From: Pseudomonadota bacterium
GTDB lineage: Bacteria; Pseudomonadota; Alphaproteobacteria; Rhizobiales; Segnochrobactraceae
Assembly (NCBI GenBank): GCA_023442215.1
Contig: JAEZMP010000298.1
Span: 1-5,300 of the forward strand
DNA: 5,300 nucleotides
Direction: 5' to 3'
A model generated the notes under the pieces. The model had not been told where the DNA came from and did not search any database. It saw only the letters and a list, made by a program, of their open reading frames with translations. Below, piece by piece: positions 1-4,136 of this stretch. Within the stretch, counting starts at the first letter, position 1. Each line of letters opens with the position of its first letter. The position numbers and the translations under genes are program-made.

Positions 1-918
1 CTCGAGTGCGGCGCCGTCTTTCGCAGGAGCGCCGGCGGCGAGGTCGGCGGCGCGCGACAGGCTGCGGGCGGCACCGTCGGCGAGGGCGTCGGGCGTCAGT
101 TTCAGCGTCCGCAGCCGCGTGCTCAACTGCGCGCCATCTGCGGCGAACTTGTCGGCGACGGTCTGCAGGCCGTTCAGCCCCTCCGGTCCGTAGAGCCCGA
201 GCGCAAGGCGATGGAAGCCGGTGAAGTTCGGGTCTTTCTCCCGGCCGGCGAAATAGTCGGCCTGCGCGTTGAGCGCGGTATCGAGGTCACCGTAGCGCTG
301 CGCCGCGGGCGCGACGTGGAGATAGGATGTGCGCGCGGCCTCGTAGGCGGCCCGAGCCGCGCCGAGATCGCCGGCCTTCACCGCGTCCGCTAGGTCCTGC
401 GCCGAGGAGGCGAAGTCCGCCGATTCCAGCGCCAGATAGGCCTGATATTCGGCGAGCGCGCCGAGGAAGGCGGTCGCCGGCGGACGGGCGGCCTCGGCTT
501 CCGAACCGGCCGAGGGCGTCACGGTCAGCGTTCCCCGCGGATTGGTGAGCAGCCCGCAGGTGATGGCGTATGTCCCGGGCGAAAGCCGCGCCGAAAGCCG
601 CGAACTCAGGCCGGGCGCGATGTTCTCACGCTCCTCGACGACCATCACGCCGTCGAGAATCTCCCACTCGACCACCCGGTCGGACGCGTTGACGATCTCG
701 AAGGTCGCGCGGCCCGCGGGCACGGCGAGCGCATTGGGCTCGCAGCGGTCGGCCTGGATGACGACGCGGACCGCACCGTCCTGTGCCGGCGCCTGACGAT
801 GGGACGACACGTAGTAGAACGCACCGCCGGCGACGACGACCAGAACCGCGGCGCCGGCGACGGCGATCCGCATGGCCCTGCCGCCCGGCGGGGAACCCGG
901 GGACGAAGACGCAGTCAT
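1..918 (-). CDS. efeO: EfeO, iron uptake system periplasmic protein (cupredoxin + imelysin/M75), partial at 3' end
   Basis: This is the periplasmic iron-handling subunit of the EfeUOB system, thought to bind iron and pass it to the EfeU permease. I read 306 codons from an ATG at 918, and the frame is open to the window edge; E. coli EfeO is about 375 residues, so roughly the last fifth is missing. Residues 17-37 are a hydrophobic segment, a signal or membrane anchor with no clear cleavage site. Residues 48-134 form the EfeO-type cupredoxin domain: C59 in RCEPN, then EWEILDGVMVVEERENIAPG (84-103), then C121 in TCGLLTNPRG. The imelysin domain begins near 148 and carries DPNFTGFHR (229-237). H236 is kept, but the Glu three residues later is Ala239, and the upstream acidic cluster is also depleted (see findings). 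The start follows the efeU stop by six bases with a poor Shine-Dalgarno, suggesting translational coupling. ATG at 873 (M16) is an alternative start. Confidence 0.93.
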   Translation of the reverse strand, partial: MTASSSPGSPPGGRAMRIAVAGAAVLVVVAGGAFYYVSSHRQAPAQDGAVRVVIQADRCEPNALAVPAGRATFEIVNASDRVVEWEILDGVMVVEERENIAPGLSSRLSARLSPGTYAITCGLLTNPRGTLTVTPSAGSEAEAARPPATAFLGALAEYQAYLALESADFASSAQDLADAVKAGDLGAARAAYEAARTSYLHVAPAAQRYGDLDTALNAQADYFAGREKDPNFTGFHRLALGLYGPEGLNGLQTVADKFAADGAQLSTRLRTLKLTPDALADGAARSLSRAADLAAGAPAKDGAALE

Positions 919-924
919 CGGGAC

Positions 925-1764
925 TTACACTTTCTGTCGGGCAGGCCGCGCCGCCGTGCGGTTCGTCGCCGGCGAGGCGGGTGCGAGGAACGGAATGAGC
1001 GTCGCCGCCAGGAACAAGACGTAGACGATCACCTCACCGACGGTCGGTGCATCGCGGTAGCCGAGCATCCCCGAGAGCAGCGAGCCGATCGGCCCGTCTG
1101 CCGGCAGGATATGACTGATGTCGAAGGCTGTTTCCTGAAGCCCGTTCCAGAGCCCGGCCTCGTGGAAGGCCTGCACGGCATTGGCGAGCAGGCCCGCTGC
1201 GACGAACAGGATGAACACGCCGGTCCACCGGAAGAAGCGCCGCAGGTCGAGCCGCACACCGCCGGCATAGATGCCGTAGCCGATCACCACCGCAGCGGCG
1301 ACGCCGAGCAGCGCGCCGAGCGGCGCCAGCGCGTCGTTGCTCTGCTGGAAGATCGCGAGCAGGAAGAACACGGATTCGAGCCCCTCGCGTGCCACGGCGA
1401 GGAACACCATCGCGATCAGCGCGAAGGTGCTTCCGCTCAGCGCCCGGTCGACGGAGGCATGCAGTTCGCCTTTGATCGAGCGGGCCGCCTTGCGCATCCA
1501 GAACACCATCGAGGTCAGCACCGCGACGGCGACCACGCCGACGAGGGCCTCGAACAGTTCCTGCTGCTTCTGGGGGAATTCGGCGCTGACCATCTGCAGC
1601 CCCGTTCCGACGAACAGCGCAAGCGCGACGGCGGTGAGGATGCCGAGCCAGACCGCCGGCATCATGTCGGCACGGCCGACCTGCTTCAGATAGCTCGCGA
1701 TGATTCCGACGATCAGGGCTGCCTCGACGCCTTCGCGCAGCATGATCAGGAAGGGTGCCAGCAT
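925..1764 (-). CDS. efeU: EfeU/FTR1-family iron permease
   Basis: This is the inner-membrane permease of the EfeUOB iron-uptake system, homologous to yeast Ftr1. It is 279 residues long, against about 276 in E. coli EfeU. The two REGxE iron-translocation motifs are intact: REGVE at residues 10-14 in the first membrane helix and REGLE at 126-130 in a later one. Other family landmarks are EFPQKQQELFE (62-72), MVFWMRK (86-92), ILFVAAGLLANAVQAFHEAG (185-204) and GYRDAPTVGEV (235-245). About seven hydrophobic segments are visible. I chose ATG 1764 (MLAPFLIMLREG) because it matches the family N-terminus and has GAGG four bases upstream; an in-frame ATG at 1779 would add five residues and lacks a Shine-Dalgarno. 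It is the first gene of the operon and ends six bases before efeO. Confidence 0.96.
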   Translation of the reverse strand: MLAPFLIMLREGVEAALIVGIIASYLKQVGRADMMPAVWLGILTAVALALFVGTGLQMVSAEFPQKQQELFEALVGVVAVAVLTSMVFWMRKAARSIKGELHASVDRALSGSTFALIAMVFLAVAREGLESVFFLLAIFQQSNDALAPLGALLGVAAAVVIGYGIYAGGVRLDLRRFFRWTGVFILFVAAGLLANAVQAFHEAGLWNGLQETAFDISHILPADGPIGSLLSGMLGYRDAPTVGEVIVYVLFLAATLIPFLAPASPATNRTAARPARQKV

Positions 1765-1836
1765 GGGGCCTCGCAGCATCGATGGGAACCGGCACGCCGC
1801 GAGCCGCTGCGGCGAACCGTTGTCATCGACGAGCGA

Positions 1837-1865
1837 CTTCTAGTCCCGATGAATGCTCACCTCAA
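1837..1865 (-). promoter_or_regulatory. Candidate sigma-70 promoter of efeUO
   Basis: Read on the minus strand, TTGAGG (1865-1860) and TAGAAG (1842-1837) are separated by 17 bases, each matching the -35 and -10 consensus at four of six positions. Transcription would begin near 1830, giving a leader of about 65 bases before the efeU start at 1764. The placement directly downstream of the A+T-rich patch, with dyads just upstream of the -35, fits a regulated iron promoter. The match is modest and rests on inspection only. Confidence 0.35.
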
Positions 1866-1873
1866 GGGAATTT

Positions 1874-1882
1874 GAACAGTTC
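1874..1882. promoter_or_regulatory. Perfect dyad GAACAGTTC upstream of efeU -35
   Basis: GAAC-A-GTTC is a perfect nine-base dyad ending eight bases upstream of the predicted efeU -35 box. Position and symmetry make it a possible operator, but I recognise no specific regulator for it and a palindrome this short can occur by chance. Confidence 0.25.
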
Positions 1883-1886
1883 TTTA

Positions 1887-1903
1887 TTTAGAATAATTAA
1901 ATT
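1887..1903. promoter_or_regulatory. Irr-box (ICE)-like half site
   Basis: TTTAGAATAATTAAATT can be compared with the rhizobial Irr iron-control element TTTAGAAYNNTTCTAAA. The left half and the YNN centre match perfectly; the right half matches at only three of seven positions. It lies about 20 bases upstream of the predicted efeU -35 box, in front of an iron-uptake operon, which is the right context. A full ICE would be symmetric, so this is at best a half site, and the A+T-rich background raises the chance of a coincidental match. Confidence 0.25.
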
Positions 1904-1955
1904 AAAGACGGCGAAGATGTTTCTGTATCGATTATGTCGCCTGATATCCATGCAT

Positions 1956-1970
1956 AACTGTAATTCAGTT
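1956..1970. repeat. Inverted repeat AACTG-N5-CAGTT
   Basis: The two five-base arms (1956-1960 and 1966-1970) are perfect and flank TAATT. The 15-base dyad lies inside the A+T-rich patch upstream of efeU. It has operator-like size and could be protein-bound, but I cannot assign a regulator. Confidence 0.25.
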
Positions 1971-1979
1971 TCGTATATA

Positions 1980-2028
1980 TAGGGCCATTTATCTCATGAT
2001 GTTATGTATATCGCGAAATTCGGCCCTA
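1980..2028. repeat. Inverted repeat TAGGGCC...GGCCCTA with 35-base loop
   Basis: The arms 1980-1986 and 2022-2028 are perfect over seven bases. They can be extended inward by ATTT (1987-1990) pairing with AAAT (2016-2019) if TC (2020-2021) bulges out. The G+C-rich arms stand out in otherwise A+T-rich DNA. They could be the base of an RNA stem-loop in a leader or small RNA, or the ends of a small decayed element. Confidence 0.3.
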
Positions 2029-2070
2029 CATTAATATCGCTGTGCGCGCTGTCTATCGCCAATTTTGCCT

Positions 2071-2101
2071 GAAAGGATGCCAGTTGCATCCGCAACGCTG
2101 G
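2071..2101. repeat. Two mutually exclusive small hairpins
   Basis: GGATGC (2075-2080) pairs with GCATCC (2086-2091) around a five-base loop. Alternatively CCAG-TTGC (2080-2087) pairs with GCAA and CTGG (2092-2095 and 2098-2101), with CG bulged. The two structures share bases, so only one can form at a time. No gene lies directly downstream on the plus strand; on the minus strand the segment is far upstream of efeU. Confidence 0.3.
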
Positions 2102-2151
2102 AAATCGCGCGCGGTCGCATTGCTTGATACTCGCCGGACAATGCAAAGCCG

Positions 2152-2177
2152 GCGGGGCTGCGACCAAACGGCCCCGC
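2152..2177 (-). terminator. Possible terminator hairpin of the lactonase gene
   Basis: GCGGGGC (2152-2158) pairs perfectly with GCCCCGC (2171-2177). One G-U and one more G-C pair extend the stem to nine base pairs around an eight-base loop. It lies about 60 bases downstream of the lactonase stop. The U-tract is weak on either strand (CGGCTTTGCATT on the minus side), so this may instead be a 3'-end stabilising hairpin or a poor bidirectional terminator. Confidence 0.35.
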
Positions 2178-2231
2178 TTCCATTTCAGTGTGTCTCGAAA
2201 GGATGCGGTCCGTCGGCAGCACCCGTCCCGC

Positions 2232-2251
2232 CCGGCGCGTTACCGCGCCGG
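2232..2251 (-). terminator. G+C hairpin centred on the lactonase stop codon
   Basis: CCGGCGCG (2232-2239) and CGCGCCGG (2244-2251) are perfect eight-base arms around the four-base loop TTAC, and the TAA stop (2242-2240, minus strand) lies inside that loop. In RNA this would be a very stable stem with the stop codon at its tip. No U-tract follows, so a simple intrinsic terminator is unlikely; mRNA 3'-end protection or an effect on termination is possible. Confidence 0.4.
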
Positions 2252-3145
2252 TGCCGTGTTCACGTAGATCGCGTAGAGCGACGTGGTCGCCGTGATGTAG
2301 AGGCGGTTGCGGTTGGGGCCGCCGAAGCAGAGGTTTGAAACGATTTCCGGGATCAGGATGCGGCCGATCAACGAGCCATCCGGCGCATGGACGCGGACGG
2401 AGTCCTCGCTCGACGCCCAGATGTTGCCGTGCCGGTCGACGCGGAAGCCGTCGAACAGCCCGGCGCCGCAGGTCGCGAAGGGGCGCCCCTCTCCAACGCT
2501 CTCGCCGTCCGCTGCCACGGGATAGACCCGCATCTCGCCCTTCATGCCGGGAACGTGGGTGGCGCCGGTATCGGCGACATAGAGCAGGCTCTCGTCCGGG
2601 GAGAATGCGAGGCCGTTCGGCTGCACCATGTCGGTGATCACGCGGGTCAGCGCACCAGTGGCGGGATCGAGCCGGTAGACATGCGCTCCGTCCTGTTCGG
2701 ACGGCATGATGTAGCCTTCATAGTCGCTGTCGATGCCGTAGGTCGGATCGGTGAACCAGATCGAGCCGTCCGACTTGACCACCGCGTCGTTCGGCGAGTT
2801 GAACCGCCCGCCCTCGAAGCTGTCCGCGAGCGTCTTCCACCGACCGTCGTGCTCGAGCCGGCTGACGCGGCGGCCGCTGTGCTCGCAGGCGATGATGCGG
2901 CCCTGTGCGTCGAGCGTGTGGCCATTGTGATGGCCGCAGGGCGTTTCGAACACGGCCGTCCGCCCCTCCACTTCCTCGAGGCGCATCAGGCGGTTGTTCG
3001 GGATGTCGGACCAGATCACGTGGCGGCCCGCCGGAACGTAGACCGGGCCCTCGGTCCATCGCCCTCCGGTCCAAAGCCGCTCCAGCCGCGCGGGACGATG
3101 AATCAGCCTGCCGAACCGTTCGTCCAGGATTTCGTAATCACTCAC
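2240..3145 (-). CDS. SMP-30/gluconolactonase/LRE-family sugar lactonase
   Basis: This 301-residue protein is a six-bladed beta-propeller hydrolase of the SMP-30 family, which opens sugar lactones using one divalent metal. The expected metal and active-site residues are visible: E32 in WTEGPVY, N119 in FNSPNDAVV, N177 in QPNGLAFSPDE and D232 in LFDGFRVD. Other hallmarks are CGHHNGHTLDAQGRIIACEH (70-89), GSIWFTDPTYGI (127-138) and GNIWASSEDSV (240-250). There is no signal peptide, so it should be cytoplasmic. The start is GTG at 3145, supported by GGAGGA ending five bases upstream (complement of 3151-3160). It is transcribed away from the GntR gene across a shared 178-base control region, typical of a regulator and its target. 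I infer that it opens a lactone made during oxidative breakdown of the imported sugar. Which lactone cannot be told from the sequence, and some family members are esterases instead. Confidence 0.93.
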   Translation of the reverse strand: MSDYEILDERFGRLIHRPARLERLWTGGRWTEGPVYVPAGRHVIWSDIPNNRLMRLEEVEGRTAVFETPCGHHNGHTLDAQGRIIACEHSGRRVSRLEHDGRWKTLADSFEGGRFNSPNDAVVKSDGSIWFTDPTYGIDSDYEGYIMPSEQDGAHVYRLDPATGALTRVITDMVQPNGLAFSPDESLLYVADTGATHVPGMKGEMRVYPVAADGESVGEGRPFATCGAGLFDGFRVDRHGNIWASSEDSVRVHAPDGSLIGRILIPEIVSNLCFGGPNRNRLYITATTSLYAIYVNTAPAR

Positions 3146-3182
3146 GGACGTCCTCCTCCCGATCTGGCCCGATTGTTATTTG

Positions 3183-3191
3183 TTGGACCAA
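3183..3191. promoter_or_regulatory. Candidate GntR operator, copy 1 (TTGGACCAA)
   Basis: TTGG-A-CCAA is a perfect nine-base palindrome. The word TGGACCAAT (3184-3192) recurs at 3298-3306 in the same control region. It lies at about the predicted transcription start of the lactonase gene, where a bound repressor would block expression. FadR-type regulators commonly bind short dyads with TGG/CCA-like arms, though usually with a wider centre, so assignment to the adjacent regulator is an inference. Confidence 0.5.
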
Positions 3192-3198
3192 TGAGCGA

Positions 3199-3227
3199 GG
3201 TATGGCGGCAATCCCGGCTCCAATCAA
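3199..3227 (-). promoter_or_regulatory. Candidate promoter of the lactonase gene
   Basis: On the minus strand TTGATT (3227-3222; four of six to -35) and CATACC (3204-3199; three of six to -10) are 17 bases apart. Transcription would start near 3192, giving a leader of about 47 bases. The weak -10 keeps confidence low. Confidence 0.3.
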
Positions 3228-3239
3228 GTGTGAACCTGT

Positions 3240-3251
3240 GCCGGATCCGGC
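3240..3251. promoter_or_regulatory. 12-base perfect palindrome GCCGGATCCGGC
   Basis: This perfect palindrome abuts the predicted -35 box of the regulator promoter (3252-3257) and lies upstream of the divergent lactonase promoter. It could be an additional regulator site. G+C-rich palindromes arise fairly readily in such genomes, so its role is uncertain. Confidence 0.3.
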
Positions 3252-3280
3252 TTGAAAGCGGCCGTGAACGGCCCTATGAC
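3252..3280 (+). promoter_or_regulatory. Sigma-70 promoter of the GntR regulator gene
   Basis: TTGAAA (3252-3257; five of six to -35) and TATGAC (3275-3280; four of six to -10) are separated by exactly 17 bases. This is the best promoter match I found in the window. Transcription would start near 3287, giving a leader of about 37 bases. The spacer contains the palindrome GGCCGTGAACGGCC, which suggests direct control. Confidence 0.5.
3260..3273. promoter_or_regulatory. Palindrome GGCCGT-GA-ACGGCC in the -35/-10 spacer
   Basis: Six-base perfect arms flank GA, and the whole dyad lies between the predicted -35 and -10 boxes of the regulator gene. A protein bound here would exclude RNA polymerase, a classic arrangement for autorepression. 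The cognate protein is not known from sequence; the adjacent GntR is the first candidate. Confidence 0.4.
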
Positions 3281-3297
3281 AGAGCCAGAGGAAACGC

Positions 3298-3306
3298 TGG
3301 ACCAAT
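3298..3306. promoter_or_regulatory. Candidate GntR operator, copy 2 (TGGACCAAT)
   Basis: This repeats the nine bases of 3184-3192 exactly and again lies just downstream of a predicted transcription start (near 3287), between promoter and ribosome-binding site of the GntR gene. Similarity between the copies continues after a gap: AGCGAGG follows at 3194-3200 and 3312-3318, with four extra bases in this copy. The second AGCGAGG forms part of the regulator's ribosome-binding region. Confidence 0.45.
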
Positions 3307-3323
3307 AAATAAGCGAGGCGGGG

Positions 3324-4016
3324 ATGCAAGAGCACGCCCGACCCGAGCCTGAAACGTCCCGTGTCTCGGCTGTCGACGCCCTCGTCGAGCAGATCCGGGT
3401 CATGATGAACTCCGAAGGATTGACGGTGGGCGACAGCCTGCCCTCGGAACGGGAGTTGAGCGCCCGTTTCAATGCCGGCCGCAACACCATCCGCGAGGCC
3501 ATCCGTATGCTGAAGGCATATGGCGTCGTGGACGTTCGGCCGAAGGTTGGAGCGGTTATCATCGACAGGCGCATGGATGCGGTCGTCGATGTGTTCGCCT
3601 TCAATTTCGACATGACGGAAGAGGTGTTCCGCGACATTCAGACCTTCCGCCGGATGATCGAGATCGGAGCCGTGGAGACGCTGTTCGCCCGCGCCGTCGA
3701 GGCCGATATTCGGGGGCTGAGGGCGATCAACGAGATGATGCGGGCCTCCGAGGGGCCGGAGGAGCGGGCTGCGCGCGACTACGACTTCCACCTGCGGCTG
3801 TTGTCCATCGCAGGCAACCGGACGCTGGTGCACGTCTACAAGATTCTGAAGCCTCAGATTGCGCAGTTGATGACCACCGGCAAGAACGTCCGCGAAGGCA
3901 TCGATGGCGCATTCGACGAACACGCAGCCGTCATCGACGCGCTCGAGCAGAGGAATGTCTTCGGCTTCCAGTACCACATGAGCCGGCATCTGGAAGCCGG
4001 GCTCTCGTTCATCTGA
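3324..4016 (+). CDS. GntR-family transcriptional regulator, FadR subfamily (HTH + FCD)
   Basis: This 230-residue protein has the usual length for the FadR subfamily. The N-terminal winged helix spans about residues 14-82, with PSERELSARFNAGRNTIREA (40-59) as the helix-turn-helix, LKAYGVVDVRPKVGAVI (63-79) as the wing and an arginine-rich recognition helix (R53, R57, R61). The C-terminal FCD ligand-sensing domain spans about 99-226 and keeps the putative metal ligands D152, H156 (DYDFH), H200 (DEHAAVIDALE) and H222 (YHMSRHLEAG), so it probably senses a carboxylate such as a sugar acid through a bound metal. ATG 3324 has GAGG five bases upstream. The gene is divergent from the lactonase and upstream of the sugar-binding protein gene, and it very likely controls both. 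Repression relieved by a pathway intermediate is the common mode, but its ligand is unknown. Confidence 0.95.
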   Translation: MQEHARPEPETSRVSAVDALVEQIRVMMNSEGLTVGDSLPSERELSARFNAGRNTIREAIRMLKAYGVVDVRPKVGAVIIDRRMDAVVDVFAFNFDMTEEVFRDIQTFRRMIEIGAVETLFARAVEADIRGLRAINEMMRASEGPEERAARDYDFHLRLLSIAGNRTLVHVYKILKPQIAQLMTTGKNVREGIDGAFDEHAAVIDALEQRNVFGFQYHMSRHLEAGLSFI

Positions 4017-4023
4017 GGCCGGG

Positions 4024-4047
4024 CTGGCGGTATCGCACGCCGGTTTT
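4024..4047 (+). terminator. Probable intrinsic terminator or attenuator after the GntR gene
   Basis: CTGGCG (4024-4029) pairs with CGCCGG (4038-4043) around an eight-base loop, with one G-U pair, and is followed directly by TTTT and an A-run. It begins eight bases after the GntR stop. It would lower read-through into the binding-protein gene, so that gene may have its own promoter in 4048-4125, although I found no convincing -35/-10 pair there. Confidence 0.45.
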
Positions 4048-4054
4048 AAAAATG

Positions 4055-4110
4055 CCGTTCGCCCGCTATCGGCGGCGGAGACCGAAAAGAAGAACAGACA
4101 CCCCGAACGG
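4055..4110. repeat. Inverted repeat CCGTTCG / CGAACGG upstream of the binding-protein gene
   Basis: CCGTTCG (4055-4061) and CGAACGG (4104-4110) are perfect seven-base arms 42 bases apart in the 120-base gap before the binding-protein gene. They could be two half sites for a looping regulator or the base of a leader stem. Neither TGGACCAAT nor the other palindromes of the divergent control region occur here. Confidence 0.25.
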
Positions 4111-4125
4111 GTGGTTTGAACACAA

Positions 4126-4131
4126 GGGAGG
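4126..4131 (+). promoter_or_regulatory. Strong Shine-Dalgarno deciding the binding-protein start
   Basis: GGGAGG is followed by tandem ATG codons at 4134 and 4137. The gap is two bases to the first and five to the second, so ATG 4137 is preferred. The in-frame TTG at 4116 lies upstream of this site and is unlikely to be used. Confidence 0.7.
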
Positions 4132-4136
4132 ATATG

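Larger units (their letters stand above)
2071..2206 (+). repeat. Direct repeat pair GAAAGGATGC
   Basis: The identical ten-base word GAAAGGATGC occurs at 2071-2080 and 2197-2206, 126 bases apart, in the same orientation and both in the non-coding stretch beyond the lactonase stop. The flanks do not extend the match. It may be a duplicated binding site or chance. Confidence 0.3.
1765..2239. other. Gene-free intergenic region containing an A+T-rich patch
   Basis: I find no convincing coding frame here. Bases 1765-1860 are ordinary high-G+C sequence, probably the 5' leader of efeU. Bases 1861-2040 are about 34 percent G+C by hand count, far below the flanking genes, and hold several inverted repeats and an iron-box-like element. 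Bases 2041-2239 return to high G+C and hold small hairpins, a 10-base direct repeat and a possible terminator for the lactonase gene. The stretch is unusually long for two minus-strand genes in tandem; besides regulatory DNA it could hide a small RNA or be a decayed insertion. Confidence 0.6.

Noticed and set aside
1..6. CTCGAG (a restriction-site word) exactly at the window start
   Set aside because: The efeO frame reads through it normally (Leu305-Glu306), so it is not evidence of a cloning junction.
799..1875. 358-codon plus-strand open frame opposite efeU
   Set aside because: The product is highly charged and repetitive, with no domain; it is the antisense shadow of an unmistakable EfeU gene.
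1950..1955. ATGCAT palindrome in the A+T-rich patch
   Set aside because: Six-base palindromes are common by chance and no second copy or promoter relation supports it.
1861..2040. Possible insertion sequence or attachment site in the A+T-rich patch
   Set aside because: No transposase fragment, no tRNA end and no target-site duplication is visible; composition alone is not enough.
2031..2222. 63-codon minus-strand frame in the intergenic region
   Set aside because: No domain and no convincing ribosome-binding site, and it contains the terminator-like hairpin at 2152-2177; too weak to call.
3202..3255. 17-codon plus-strand frame (MAAIPAPIKCEPVPDPA) after an AGCGAGG
   Set aside because: Only one base separates the Shine-Dalgarno-like word from the ATG, and it lies upstream of the predicted GntR promoter, so it would probably not be transcribed in this direction.
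2387..3352. 321-codon plus-strand open frame opposite the lactonase
   Set aside because: It is a shadow of the SMP-30 gene and runs into the divergent control region and the start of the GntR gene.
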